From Novosphingobium sp. PhB57 (GTDB lineage Bacteria; Pseudomonadota; Alphaproteobacteria; Sphingomonadales; Sphingomonadaceae): a stretch of DNA of 64,000 nucleotides. Under the pieces are notes generated by a model. That model did no database searches. It saw nothing but the letters and a program-made list of their open reading frames with translations, and had not been told where the DNA came from. This document shows positions 8,145-17,043 of the stretch, piece by piece (positions within the stretch are counted from its first letter, which is position 1; each line of letters begins with the position of its first letter). Location of the stretch: NCBI RefSeq assembly GCF_004342985.1, contig NZ_SMBO01000004.1:62001-126000 (forward strand), in the 5' to 3' direction. A program made the position numbers and the translations under genes.

Positions 8145-9101
8145 TCAGTCGTGCGCGGCTGCCAGCGCGCGATCGGCCTCTCTCGGGCGATGCGCGGCAA
8201 GGCAGGTCAGCACCGATGCCAGGACGAAAAGGATCGCCGCGCCTTCCAGTACCGATGGCAAGCGCTGGTCCCACAGGAACCCGTAGAGAAGCGCGAACAG
8301 CGTTTCGAACAGGATCATCTGGCCGACCATCGTGAGCGGCAGCAGCCGCGACATCCGGTTCCACAGGCCATTGCCGATGATCGAGGACAGCAGCGCCACC
8401 GCAGTGGAAACGCCGCCGAACAGCAGCCATTGCGATACATTCTGGCTGGTGGTCTCGAACAGCAGCGCCGGCGGGATCAGCAAGAGCGCCTGCGCGCCCG
8501 TCACGATGCCGAGCAGCAGGCTCCAGTCATGGCCGGACACATGTTCGAGGCGGCCCAGCCATCGGCTGTTGGACACCGCAAAGGTCGTCCAGGATACCAG
8601 CGCGCCGAAGGCACAAAGGAGGCCCAGGGCCTGCGAAGCAAAGGCGCCCTCGCCCGCCTTGCCCAGCGATTCCCAACCGATGCACAGGATCCCGGCCGCG
8701 CTCAGGAACAACGAGGGCAACAGGCGCCCCAGCGGCACCGCGTGCTTGTCGCGGCTGCCGATGATCGTCACCGCGACCGGGAGAAAGCCGATCACCAGCG
8801 AAGTCATCGCCACGCCGCCCATCTGCACGGCAGCGGAAAGCAGGACGTAATAGAGGATGTTGCCCAGAACGCTCAGGTATCCCAGAGCGATCCACTCGCG
8901 TTTGCCGAGCACGGAAAGATAGCGTTTCCAGTGCGGCCAGACCAATGGCAGCGCGAAGATCCCATAGGCAAGGTAACGCCCCGCCGCGAGTTGCAGGGGT
9001 CCGAATGCCGAAGCGATCCTCGGCGTGACGAACACCAGGCCCCACAGGGCGCCGGCGATCACGCCGCAAAGCACGCCCGTCATTGTGTTCTTACCGGACA
9101 T
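8145..9101 (-). CDS. EamA/DMT-family transporter
   Basis: 318 residues, all-helical membrane protein with two EamA halves (first GVIAGALWGLVFVTPRIA, second starting near SLLLGIVTGAQALLL). It is the promoter-proximal gene of a two-gene unit with the RhtA-like transporter and is divergent from the GntR gene, so local control by that regulator is likely. The halves are only distantly like those of its neighbour, so the pair is not a recent duplication. Substrate cannot be assigned. Confidence 0.82.
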   Translation of the reverse strand: MSGKNTMTGVLCGVIAGALWGLVFVTPRIASAFGPLQLAAGRYLAYGIFALPLVWPHWKRYLSVLGKREWIALGYLSVLGNILYYVLLSAAVQMGGVAMTSLVIGFLPVAVTIIGSRDKHAVPLGRLLPSLFLSAAGILCIGWESLGKAGEGAFASQALGLLCAFGALVSWTTFAVSNSRWLGRLEHVSGHDWSLLLGIVTGAQALLLIPPALLFETTSQNVSQWLLFGGVSTAVALLSSIIGNGLWNRMSRLLPLTMVGQMILFETLFALLYGFLWDQRLPSVLEGAAILFVLASVLTCLAAHRPREADRALAAAHD

Positions 9102-9153
9102 CGCGAATCCCGCAGGGCTGGAGTTTCGCCGCGCCCTAACGCTTGAAATCAGG

Positions 9154-9174
9154 AATGTCTATCATCTGTCTACA
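9154..9174 (+). promoter_or_regulatory. Candidate GntR operator in the DMT/GntR divergent promoter
   Basis: The site contains TGTCTA twice with an 11-bp period (TGTCTATCATCTGTCTA), about one helical turn, and matches the 7030-7050 site at 17 of 21 positions. It lies between the divergent starts at 9101 and 9249, which fits autoregulation plus control of the transporters. Confidence 0.5.
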
Positions 9175-9248
9175 ATACGAATGCAATCTGCCTATGAATT
9201 GCCGCACCCAAGTTGATGTGCCGCGCGAAAACCGTTAGGAACGGGGTT

Positions 9249-9929
9249 GTGAGTGGAACCGTAGATCGCAAAGTCACCCTGGGCGAAACGCTGCGTCGCA
9301 GGATCGTGAGCATGGAACTGGCGCCTGGTGCCGTCGTTGACGAGCAACAGATCGCCGAAGAGTTCGGGCTGTCGCGCCCGCCCGTGCGCGAATTGATGCG
9401 CCAGCTCGCCGCCGAAGGGTATCTCGAACTCGAACCGAACCGGCCGGCGCGCGTCACCTCCATGGACCTCCAGTCGCTGCGGACGTTCTTTCAGGCGGCC
9501 CCGCTGATCTACATCGCGACCACCCAGCTTGCCGCCACCAGCGCAACGCCTGCGGAGATCGCGAAGCTCAAGAAAGTGCAGCAGGATTTCCGCGCGGCGA
9601 TCGAGGCGGACGATATAGCGGCGCGGGTCTACAACAACGACCAGTTCCACCTTGAGATCGGCAGGATGGCGCACAATCCCTATCTGATGCCAAGCCTGCG
9701 CCGCCTGCTTATCGATCATGCCCGCCTGGGCATGACCTTCTATCACCCGACCTCACCCGAAACGCAGGAAAATCTGGCGGAAGCGGTCGAGCAGCATGAT
9801 GAAATCATCGATGCGATCGAGCGCCGCGATCCCGCCCGCGCGGGCGAACTGATCCGCGCCCATTGGGAAATATCCCGTCGCCGCATGGCCGATTTCGCCG
9901 CGCCGGAAGGTCTGGAAGTTACGGTCTGA
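9249..9929 (+). CDS. GntR-family transcriptional regulator, FCD subgroup
   Basis: 226 residues from GTG 9249, which has AGGA 8 nt upstream; an in-frame ATG at 9216 is a weaker alternative. The winged-helix HTH is clear (LGETLRRRIVSMELAPGA, then QQIAEEFGLSRPPVRELMRQL). The C-terminal helical FCD ligand domain carries the expected metal or effector ligands (NDQFHLEIGRMAHN, EQHDEIIDAIERRD). FCD regulators typically sense organic or amino acids and repress catabolic operons. The shared operator at 7030-7050 suggests it controls the operon starting at 6991 and its own divergent region. Confidence 0.9.
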   Translation: MSGTVDRKVTLGETLRRRIVSMELAPGAVVDEQQIAEEFGLSRPPVRELMRQLAAEGYLELEPNRPARVTSMDLQSLRTFFQAAPLIYIATTQLAATSATPAEIAKLKKVQQDFRAAIEADDIAARVYNNDQFHLEIGRMAHNPYLMPSLRRLLIDHARLGMTFYHPTSPETQENLAEAVEQHDEIIDAIERRDPARAGELIRAHWEISRRRMADFAAPEGLEVTV

Positions 9930-10270
9930 ACCGAGCATGGAAGCGTAATCCGCGCAATCATGCCTGCGTGACCCGGGCGCTGCACGGTCGAGCATTTCAT
10001 GGCTGAAGTCGTGAAACTGCCAGAGGTCGTGGAACGCTTCGGCGCCCTCATCCTGTTCGGAGCGCAGCTTTCCAGCGAGTTCGATACGACCCGCCAGAGC
10101 CCCCCCGGCGCGGTGTACCTTCCGCCGGTGGACTGGGTATGCCGATGGCTGCTCCGCTGACGATCGTCGTGTTCGCCATGACCAAACGAGTCTACGTCCA
10201 ATCCATCCTCGGGAAGGATGTGAAGATGGACGGCGAATGACGAAGTGACGGAACCGGGCGTCTGAAAAGT
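9930..10270. other. 341-nt spacer with short coding-like remnants
   Basis: No full gene is evident. Two short plus-strand frames read like protein: 9999-10160 (53 residues, starting MAEVVKLPEVVERFG) and 10139-10240 (33 residues ending ILGKDVKMDGE). They overlap in different frames and neither has a strong ribosome site, so they may be remnants of a decayed gene. Confidence 0.35.
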
Positions 10271-11257
10271 TCAATCCTCTTCTTCATCACCCTCCCGCTC
10301 GAGGGCGTCGACATCTTCGCCGATGTCCTCCAGCGCTTCGCGGTGACGCATGGTGGACTGCGCCTCGATGTAGACACGACGGACTTCGGGGAACTCCTCT
10401 CGAATGCCATCTTCCACGTCGGAAACGATACGCTCGACGGTACCGGCGAGCGTATCGTCCACGAAGTCTGCCGAGGCCAGTACCAGGACTTCGGAAGGCC
10501 CGAAATGCATCGTGCGGACCTCGTTCACCTGCTCAATCGACTTCACTCTTGCGAGGATTTCGCGAAGGCGTTCTTCGATTGCCGGGTCTGCCGATTGGCC
10601 GGTCATCAGCACATAGCAGCGCCGGGCCAGGCTCAAGGCCGTGATCGCAAGGATCACGCCGATTGCAATCGACGTCCAACCGTCGATGACCGGCATGTCG
10701 AGCAAAACCGCCAGACCGATGCCGACAAGCGCTGCGCCAAGACCGGCAAGGGCAGCAGTCTCTTCGTACACAACAGCGAAGATCGTGGGATCTCGGTGCG
10801 TCCGGATCGTTTCCCACATGCCCAGCCCGCGACGCTTCGCTTCGGTCCGCACTTCGCCAAGCGCGACCCCAAGCGAAGAGCCTTCGAGGGCAATGGCGAC
10901 CAGCAGAATAACGATGTTGACCCATGCGCTCTGGATCGCGGTCGGATGAACGACCTTCTCGGCGCCCTCGTAAATGGCAACCCCTGAACCCAGGGCAAAC
11001 ACGGCCATGGCCACCACAAAACCCCAGAAATAGAGCCGCAGGCCATATCCGAAGGGGTGCGACGCATCTGCCGGGCGGCTCGCATCCTTGATGCCGTAGA
11101 GCAGCAACACCTGATTACCTGTATCTACGAGGCTGTGAATGCCCTCCGAAGCCATGGCGGATGATCCGGTGTAGGCGGCTCCGCAGAACTTGGCGATTGC
11201 GATCCCGGCGTTAGCTGCAAGGGCTGCATATAGGGTGCGTTTGGAAGCGTGTGCTGA
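10271..11257 (-). CDS. Cation diffusion facilitator (CDF) metal transporter
   Basis: 328 residues from the ATG of MSAHASKRTLY. Six hydrophobic segments and the CDF sequence SSAMASEGIHSLVDTGNQVLLLYG (in two parts: TM2 Ser, Glu, His, Asp residues) mark a Zn/Co/Fe/Cd effluxer. HPFGYG follows, as in the COG0053 branch. The cytoplasmic tail is unusually acidic (ending EREGDEEED) and could bind metal. The gene is monocistronic by spacing. Metal specificity is not resolvable from motifs alone. Confidence 0.9.
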   Translation of the reverse strand, partial: SAHASKRTLYAALAANAGIAIAKFCGAAYTGSSAMASEGIHSLVDTGNQVLLLYGIKDASRPADASHPFGYGLRLYFWGFVVAMAVFALGSGVAIYEGAEKVVHPTAIQSAWVNIVILLVAIALEGSSLGVALGEVRTEAKRRGLGMWETIRTHRDPTIFAVVYEETAALAGLGAALVGIGLAVLLDMPVIDGWTSIAIGVILAITALSLARRCYVLMTGQSADPAIEERLREILARVKSIEQVNEVRTMHFGPSEVLVLASADFVDDTLAGTVERIVSDVEDGIREEFPEVRRVYIEAQSTMRHREALEDIGEDVDALEREGDEEED

Positions 11258-11550
11258 CATGATCGCCGCTATGGCCCACATGAACCCATCTCGCCAGCAC
11301 TACGACTGCTGCCCGTTTCAAGCACCTATCGGGAATGTTCGTAAATCGGCGACAAGACCTGAATTCAGGATCGTTGGGCAGCTTCTGGAAAAATCGCCCG
11401 CTTTCGACCGTGTCAAAAACGACCGGGTGTCGTCGCAAGCCATAGCCGTCTCGCTGCTCCGCGGCTGATCCTCGAAACCTGCCGCTGATCCATCAAGCTA
11501 GTGCAAGAAGCACCGCTTGATTGGCCGCCAACAACGGCTAAGCAGTGGCT

Positions 11551-11781
11551 ATGACGGCATCCGATCTCGAACAGCTGCTTATTGCCCGCCTTATCCGGGA
11601 AAGAGGCGGCTCTTCGCAATCATGGCGGCGGGCGCTTGGCAAGGTCATCGTGCGCGACACGAAAACCCATCCCCATTGCAATTGGGATGTCAGGCTTGGC
11701 GGAACCGATACGCAGCGCGCTGCGATCGAGCGACTGCTCGACGACGTGCGACTTGAATACTCGATCGTGGTAGCCGGCTGA
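11551..11781 (+). CDS. Small conserved-type protein of unknown function
   Basis: 76 residues from ATG 11551 (GTG 11545 is also possible). The composition is balanced and protein-like: SWRRALGKVIVRDTKTHPHCNW, in two parts a basic helix and a His/Cys-containing strand, followed by RAAIERLLDDVRLEYSIVVAG. There is no signal peptide or membrane segment. I do not recognise the family. The third-position GC preference fits a real gene. Confidence 0.5.
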   Translation: MTASDLEQLLIARLIRERGGSSQSWRRALGKVIVRDTKTHPHCNWDVRLGGTDTQRAAIERLLDDVRLEYSIVVAG

Positions 11782-11890
11782 ACCCAGAGCGAAAAAGCGC
11801 CGGCGGAGCGGTCGTAGAACAGCGCATTTCGGTGCCGCGATAGTTGCTGTCCGTTCCCGCCGCCCAAATTCAGAATTGTGAACGACCTCT

Positions 11891-12088
11891 TCAACCAGAA
11901 TACGACGCTTTCGGCCCTTGCTCCGGCTGAGTTCCGGGCGGCGGAGGCTGCAAATCGCTAGGGATAGTAATAGCGAGTACCGGGCCGAGTTGCGGAATTC
12001 GGTCGGGCAAATCAATCATTTCGTCGTCGATGCGGCACCAGCTCCACCCGTCCGGCAGGCCATACCCTTCGATGATCGGGTGGTCCAT
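11891..12088 (-). CDS. Possible small protein, unknown
   Basis: 65 codons reading DGWSWCRIDDEMIDLPDR and a Pro-rich tail (PPPPGTQPEQG). The Trp/Cys-rich core and the conserved look of the LPDRIPQLGPVLAI segment suggest a genuine small protein. There is no good ribosome site before the ATG, and the opposite strand is also open in part, so this stays tentative. Confidence 0.35.
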   Translation of the reverse strand: MDHPIIEGYGLPDGWSWCRIDDEMIDLPDRIPQLGPVLAITIPSDLQPPPPGTQPEQGPKASYSG

Positions 12089-12148
12089 TGTATCGCAGCC
12101 GTGCGCTGGGCGTTACGCGCTTTATGGTGCTGCTGTGCTTGCACGACG

Positions 12149-13786
12149 TCATGGCCGTTCTCCCTTCATTTCAGCGATTTTTAGATGGATCTGGGCGATG
12201 ACGGCGGCCCCTTCACCGACGGCCGCGGCGACCCGTTTCGTCGAGCCCTTCCGAACGTCGCCAATCGCGAATACGCCAGAAAGGCTGGTTTCCAGCGGCA
12301 GGGCGCTGCTGCCGGTCTCCACGAACCCTTTTGCATCGGTCACGACGCAGTCGCCAAGCCATGCCGAATTCGGGTCGGCGCCGATGAACAGAAACAAGTG
12401 CCGGATGTCGCGGCGATGGAGAGTACCGGTCGCAAACTGCCTGAAGGTCGCAGAGGCAAGCCCTTCTCCATCGCCCGAAAGCGCGACCACTTCGCTGCCC
12501 ACATGGATCTCGACATTGGGCAAGGCCGCGATCCGTTCGATCAGGTAGCGGGACATTGTCTCCGATAGGTTCCGCCTGACGAACAAATGCAACCGCTTCA
12601 CTTGCGGCGCCAGGAAGACGATAGCCTGTCCGGCCGAATTCCCGCCTCCCACGAGCGCCACTTCCTCTCCAGCACAGAGCCGGGCCTCGACCGGCGATGC
12701 CCAATACGACACTCCCCGCCCCTCGAAACCGGCAAGATCGGGAATGTCCGGCCGGCGGTAGCGTGCGCCCGACGCGATCACGACAGTGCGTGCCTGGAGG
12801 CGCCGATCGCCGGCAAGCTCCAGCGCCGGCACGGCGGAAGAGCAGTCCAGCTTCTGCACGCCGACCGGCACGGCAATCTCTGCACCGAACTTCAGCGCCT
12901 GGTTGAACGCGCGCCCGGCGAGCGCCTGCCCGGAAATCCCGGTGGGGAAGCCAAGATAGTTCTCGATCCGCGCTGACGATCCGGCCTGCCCACCCATCGC
13001 GCGCTCGTCCAGCACAATGGTCGACAGCCCTTCCGAGGCTGCGTAGACGGCTGCAGCAAGCCCCGCGGGACCGGCGCCTACAATCGCAACATCGTAGACC
13101 GTCGAAGGGTCCAGATTGGGGGTCATGCCCAGGCACGCAGCAACCTCCACATCGCTGGGCCGGCGCAGCATGTTTCCATTGGGGCAGACGACTAGCGGCA
13201 GTTCTTTGGGCAGTACGCCGATCCGCTCCACCAGTGCCTTGCCTTCCTCATCGGATGCAGCATTCAGGACAAGGTTGGGATAGCCGCTACGCGTCAGGAA
13301 GCCCTGAAGCCGCACGATCTCTGCGCTGTCGGGCACACCGATCAGGATCGTCCCGGCGCCCCCTTCGGCAATGAGCGCAACCCGCCGCAGGATGAGCGCG
13401 CGCATCACCGTCTCGCCCACATCGGCAGAGCCGACCATGAGTGCGCGGAGATGCGCGGCATCGAACGGCAGTGTCGTGCAGCCGTCCGGCCCCGCGCATC
13501 CGGCGGCGATCGATGGACGCCCGGCAAGCTGGTTCACCTCTCCCGAGAACTGCCCCACACCGTGCGTGGTGATCGGCGCCTCGTGACTGAGACCATCACG
13601 TCGCACGACCTCGATCGTGCCCTGGAGCACGAGCCAGGCCGGTGCGTCCTCGGCGCCGATCGCATAGACTTCCTCGTGCGGCTCGAAGCGGCGTTCCGGC
13701 CCGCTGCAAAACCGGCGCGCAATCGCGATCTGCGCATCGTCCAATACGGGAAACATCTGATGTTCGCGGGTACCCAGCGTGTTCAT
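12149..13786 (-). CDS. Cyclic-nucleotide-binding domain fused to thioredoxin-reductase-like flavoprotein
   Basis: 545 residues. Residues about 20-140 form a CRP-like cNMP-binding fold (GQFSGEVNQLAGRPS phosphate-cassette-like segment). A thioredoxin-like linker of about 80 residues follows, then FAD binding (VAIVGAGPAGLAAAVYAAS), NAD(P)H binding (EVALVGGGNSAGQAI) and the ATP-helix-like FAIGDVRKGSTKR motif. The redox CxxC of true thioredoxin reductase is absent; the equivalent segment reads GVSYWASPVEARLC. So it is not a classical TrxR and probably passes electrons elsewhere or acts as a sensor. It lies 63 nt downstream of the chloroperoxidase-type gene, with a strong hairpin between them. Confidence 0.85.
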   Translation of the reverse strand: MNTLGTREHQMFPVLDDAQIAIARRFCSGPERRFEPHEEVYAIGAEDAPAWLVLQGTIEVVRRDGLSHEAPITTHGVGQFSGEVNQLAGRPSIAAGCAGPDGCTTLPFDAAHLRALMVGSADVGETVMRALILRRVALIAEGGAGTILIGVPDSAEIVRLQGFLTRSGYPNLVLNAASDEEGKALVERIGVLPKELPLVVCPNGNMLRRPSDVEVAACLGMTPNLDPSTVYDVAIVGAGPAGLAAAVYAASEGLSTIVLDERAMGGQAGSSARIENYLGFPTGISGQALAGRAFNQALKFGAEIAVPVGVQKLDCSSAVPALELAGDRRLQARTVVIASGARYRRPDIPDLAGFEGRGVSYWASPVEARLCAGEEVALVGGGNSAGQAIVFLAPQVKRLHLFVRRNLSETMSRYLIERIAALPNVEIHVGSEVVALSGDGEGLASATFRQFATGTLHRRDIRHLFLFIGADPNSAWLGDCVVTDAKGFVETGSSALPLETSLSGVFAIGDVRKGSTKRVAAAVGEGAAVIAQIHLKIAEMKGERP

Positions 13787-13815
13787 GTCGCGTCTCGCTT
13801 TGCAATGGCCTGAAC

Positions 13816-13841
13816 CCGGCGGCGCAGTATTGCGCCGCCGG
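13816..13841. terminator. 11-bp GC stem-loop between hydrolase and flavoprotein genes
   Basis: CCGGCGGCGCA (13816-13826), loop GTAT, and its exact complement (13831-13841). It lies 8 nt beyond the hydrolase stop and 29 nt before the flavoprotein start on the same strand. There is no T-tract, so it may only attenuate read-through. Confidence 0.55.
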
Positions 13842-13849
13842 TGCGACGA

Positions 13850-14686
13850 TCAACTGCGGACGAATGCCAGCAGGTCGGGATTGATGACGTCGGCGTGCGT
13901 CGTCAGCATTCCGTGCGGATAGCCCGCATAGATCTTCATCGTGCCGTTCCGCAGCAATTTGATCTGCTGCAGGGCTGCATCCGTATAGGGCACGACCTGA
14001 TCGTCATCGCCCTGGAGGACAAGCGTGGGCACGGTTATGGCCTTCAGATCTTCGGTCTGATCGGTCTCCGAGAACGCCTTGATGCCCTCATAGTGCGCCA
14101 GCGCGCTGCCGCTCATGCCCTGGCGCCACCAGTTGCGGATGACCGCGTCCGAAACCTCGGCGCCGGGACGGTTGAAGCCGTAGAACGGACCCGATGCGAC
14201 ATCGAGGAAAAAGTCCGCGCGGTTCGCGGCGAGGGCACTGCGGAAACCGTCAAACACGGCGATATCGGTACCGCCAGGATTTTCAGGGGTCTTCAGCATC
14301 AGCGGCGGAACCGCGCTGACCAGCACGGCCTTGGCGACCCGGCCCTGGGGCTGGCCGAAGCGCGCGACGTAGCGCGCAACCTCGCCGCCTCCGGTCGAAT
14401 GTCCGATGTGGACCGCGCCGCGCAAGTCGAGATGCTCGGCCACGGCGGAAGCGTCCGATGCATAGTGATCCATGTCGTGACCGGCGCCCACCTGCGCCGA
14501 GCGGCCATGGCCCCTCCGGTCATGCGCGACGACGCGGTACCCCTGCTGCAGGAAGAAGAGCATCTGGGCATCCCAGTCGTCCGAGCTCAGCGGCCAGCCA
14601 TGATGGAACACGATTGGCTGCGCGTCCTTGGGGCCCCAGTCCTTGTAGAAGATTTCAACGCCGTCGTTCGTCGTGATGGTAGCCAT
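13850..14686 (-). CDS. Alpha/beta hydrolase, cofactor-free (non-heme) chloroperoxidase type
   Basis: 278 residues from ATG 14686, preceded by TGGAGGA. The start sequence TTNDGVEIFYKDWG, oxyanion HHGWPLSSDDWD, nucleophile Ser97 in GHSTGGG, the Asp in LQGDDDQVVP and the His in GYPHGM match the perhydrolase/chloroperoxidase subfamily of serine hydrolases. These make peracids or hydrolyse esters. The gene is divergent from a sensor-kinase remnant, and the shared promoter carries two copies of the CAYAY-N4-GTWTG motif, so it may be part of a stress response. The natural substrate is unknown. Confidence 0.9.
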   Translation of the reverse strand: MATITTNDGVEIFYKDWGPKDAQPIVFHHGWPLSSDDWDAQMLFFLQQGYRVVAHDRRGHGRSAQVGAGHDMDHYASDASAVAEHLDLRGAVHIGHSTGGGEVARYVARFGQPQGRVAKAVLVSAVPPLMLKTPENPGGTDIAVFDGFRSALAANRADFFLDVASGPFYGFNRPGAEVSDAVIRNWWRQGMSGSALAHYEGIKAFSETDQTEDLKAITVPTLVLQGDDDQVVPYTDAALQQIKLLRNGTMKIYAGYPHGMLTTHADVINPDLLAFVRS

Positions 14687-14768
14687 GTTGTCCTCCATTG
14701 GCAGGCGGACACTGGCGGGGGGCCGGTCCGACCGTTCCGATATCGGCGCGGCGTGGATGCCCCGATAT

Positions 14769-14815
14769 CATACGCAGGTTTGGGTGCTCCCTGATCGCCC
14801 TCATACCTGAGTATG
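14769..14815. promoter_or_regulatory. Two copies of a CAYAY-N4-GTWTG operator
   Basis: CATACGCAGGTTTG at 14769-14782 and CATACCTGAGTATG at 14802-14815, start-to-start 33 bp (about three helical turns). The second is an exact inverted repeat, extended to TCATAC-CTGA-GTATGA. The pair lies between the hydrolase start (14686) and the kinase remnant (14872). Confidence 0.5.
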
Positions 14816-14871
14816 ATGGCCCGGCGGACTGCGATCGGGGATCAGCGGGTCACCCAATCGAGGAAGAGACG

Positions 14872-15406
14872 ATGACCACCGCGCATCACGCCGCTTTCCC
14901 AGAAACCGCAGCCGTAGCCGTGCTTCCGCCCGTTCCCGAGCCAAGCGCGATGGACGAGGTCAATCACCGCGTAGCCAACAGCCTGCAGCTTGTGGCGGCC
15001 ATGATGACGCTTGAGGCGCGCCGGATCGCGGACCCGGCTGCCCTTGCGGTGCTGGCTACGATGACCCTGCGGATAGCGGCGATCGCCGGGGTTCACCGTC
15101 AGCTCTGCCGGGAGCGGTCGGTCGGGCAGGTCGATCGGCGTGATCGTCTCTGAGCTGGTCGGCAATGCTTGCAAGTACGCCTATCCGGTGGGCTCTCCCG
15201 GCGCGGTTGACATCTCCCTCTGCGCGAGACCGATGGGCGGGTTCGTGCTGGAAGTGGTCGATCGGGGCCGAGGCCGCGCAGCGCGCGCGGCGCCGGAAGG
15301 AAGCGGACTGGGCAGTCAGTTCATTGCCTCGATGGCGCATCGTCTGGGCGCCCGGTACGGCTGGTCGGATGCGCGGCCCGGCACGCGCTTCACGTTGTGT
15401 GCCTGA
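14872..15406 (+). pseudogene. HisKA_2-type sensor kinase disrupted by internal deletion and frame change
   Basis: The ATG at 14872 follows GAGGAAGAG. The first frame reads a HisKA_2 dimerisation helix with the phospho-acceptor His (DEVNHRVANSLQLVAAMM) and stops at 15153. The ATPase part continues in the next frame from about 15134 (IGVIVSELVGNACKYAYP, then VVDRGRGR and [18 protein letters not shown]) to 15406. Family members have roughly 45-55 residues between VGQVD and the N-box; here the two abut. One deletion of a length not divisible by three, near 15128-15140, explains both the missing linker and the shift. It is probably non-functional. Confidence 0.7.
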
Positions 15407-15525
15407 TACGGTCGGGCGACCGCCTCCCCCGAAGCATGCCAGCTTACCCGTTGCGATCATTGCCGTTCTCGTCCAGCTTGGCCACGCTCCCGGTCGCCTG
15501 GGCCGTGGGGCTACGCGAGGCGATC

Positions 15526-17043
15526 ATGCGCGACGATGCAGGCGGTAGAAGGTTGACGGGAAGACTCCACGGCGCGGCGGCGCTGGCGCTGGCGCTCGCC
15601 GTCTTTGCCCTCGATGTTCTGAGCCCGCTTCAGGGTGCCGTTGCCGTCTTGTACACGGTTGCCATTGTCATGTCCTCGCGCAGCCATGACCGCCGGGTGA
15701 TGCTGGCGACCTGTGCGGCCGTGCTCGCGATGGCAGTGGCGGGTTACTTCATCAGCCATGGGGGAGAGCCGCTGGGTTCGCCGGCCATGCGGCTTGCTGT
15801 CAGCCTGATCGCGATCCTGATCGCCACACTGCTCAGCATCCGCAACCTCGCGGTAGCCGAACAGCAGCGGAAGTCGGAGGAGCGTTACCGCACGATCTTC
15901 AATGCGGCGGGTCTGCCGATCTGGGAGGGCGACTGGTCCACGGCGCATGCGCTGCTGGCGAATGGCGGCTCCGCAACGCCAGAGCAGATCGATCACATCG
16001 CCCGTACCGCGACCATCCGCGCCGCCAATGACGCTGCGGGACGCCTGTTCGGCCTGCCCGATGCCCGCGCGTTGATCGGCGGCACGCTCATTCCCCACCA
16101 CACGCCCGCCGCCGAGGCGACGCTCGGCCGCATTCTCGCTGCACTCGTGCGCGGCGATCCGGCGATCGAGGAGGAAACCCAGTTTCTCGCCGCTTCGGGA
16201 GAGACGATCGATGTGGTCCTGCGCGTGACCGTTCCCCCCGGCGCTGATGGCTGGAGCCGGGTATTGATCATGGCCATCGACGTTACCGAGCGAAACCGAA
16301 CGCAGGCGCGGCTTGCCCAGTCCCAGGCCGAACTTACCCATGTCTCGCGCGTAACGACCCTGGGGCAACTGGCCGCATCGATCGCCCACGAGGTCAATCA
16401 GCCGCTCTCCGCGATCATCACTTATGCGAAATCCGGTCGCCGCTGGCTGGCGCGCGAAGCTCCCGATGCGAAAGAGGTTGGCGACTGTCTGGACCACATC
16501 GCATCGAACGGCACCCGTGCAGCAGACGTGATCGCCCGCATCCGCGACCTGGCCCGCAATGTCGAGCCGCGCCAGGACGTGCTGGCCTTGGGCCCCCTGA
16601 TCGAAGAGACCGTCGCGCTGCTCCGCCGGGACCTCCAGACGAACGACGTCGCGATTACGCTCGACATCGGCGATAGCCTCCCGCTGGTGCGAGGCGATTG
16701 GGTGCAGATCCAGCAGGTGTTCATGAACCTGATGCTCAATGCCGAGCAGGCGATGGCCGAGACCCCGGCCGATCAAAGACAACTCTGCGTCAAGGCGGTA
16801 CATGCCGGCGCAACCGTCAACGTCGAAGTGCGTGACTGCGGAACGGGCATCTCCGCCGATCCCGAAAGCCTGTTCGCGCCATTTTTCACGACCAAGAGTA
16901 CGGGCCTGGGAATGGGCCTGTCGATCTGCCGCTCGATCGTCGAGCGGCACGGTGGCACGCTCGTCGCATCGAACAATGCGGCACTCGGCGCCACTTTCCG
17001 GTTCACGCTTCCGGTCATTGCGGCCGGGAGGGAGGCAGCATGA
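15526..17043 (+). CDS. Membrane PAS-domain sensor histidine kinase
   Basis: 505 residues from ATG 15526. Four or so N-terminal hydrophobic segments ([19 protein letters not shown] onward) are followed by a PAS domain ([13 protein letters not shown] to [10 protein letters not shown]). The HisKA segment has His288 in [12 protein letters not shown], and the ATPase domain has the N-box [10 protein letters not shown] and G-boxes DCGTGI and GLGMGLSI. This is the FixL/DctB-like HPK4 group. Its stop overlaps the start of the FixJ-like regulator by 4 nt (ATGA), so they form a cognate pair. The PAS region has no heme-ligand motif I can recognise; the signal is unknown. Confidence 0.92.
   Translation: MRDDAGGRRLTGRLHGAAALALALAVFALDVLSPLQGAVAVLYTVAIVMSSRSHDRRVMLATCAAVLAMAVAGYFISHGGEPLGSPAMRLAVSLIAILIATLLSIRNLAVAEQQRKSEERYRTIFNAAGLPIWEGDWSTAHALLANGGSATPEQIDHIARTATIRAANDAAGRLFGLPDARALIGGTLIPHHTPAAEATLGRILAALVRGDPAIEEETQFLAASGETIDVVLRVTVPPGADGWSRVLIMAIDVTERNRTQARLAQSQAELTHVSRVTTLGQLAASIAHEVNQPLSAIITYAKSGRRWLAREAPDAKEVGDCLDHIASNGTRAADVIARIRDLARNVEPRQDVLALGPLIEETVALLRRDLQTNDVAITLDIGDSLPLVRGDWVQIQQVFMNLMLNAEQAMAETPADQRQLCVKAVHAGATVNVEVRDCGTGISADPESLFAPFFTTKSTGLGMGLSICRSIVERHGGTLVASNNAALGATFRFTLPVIAAGREAA

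Noticed and set aside
8137..8430. Upstream extension of the RhtA-like transporter to 8430
   Set aside because: It would overlap the preceding DMT gene by nearly 300 nt, and the extra sequence is not membrane-like; ATG 8136 gives a normal family length.
12149..13786. Calling the flavoprotein a thioredoxin reductase
   Set aside because: The CxxC redox centre is absent and a cNMP-binding domain is fused in front.
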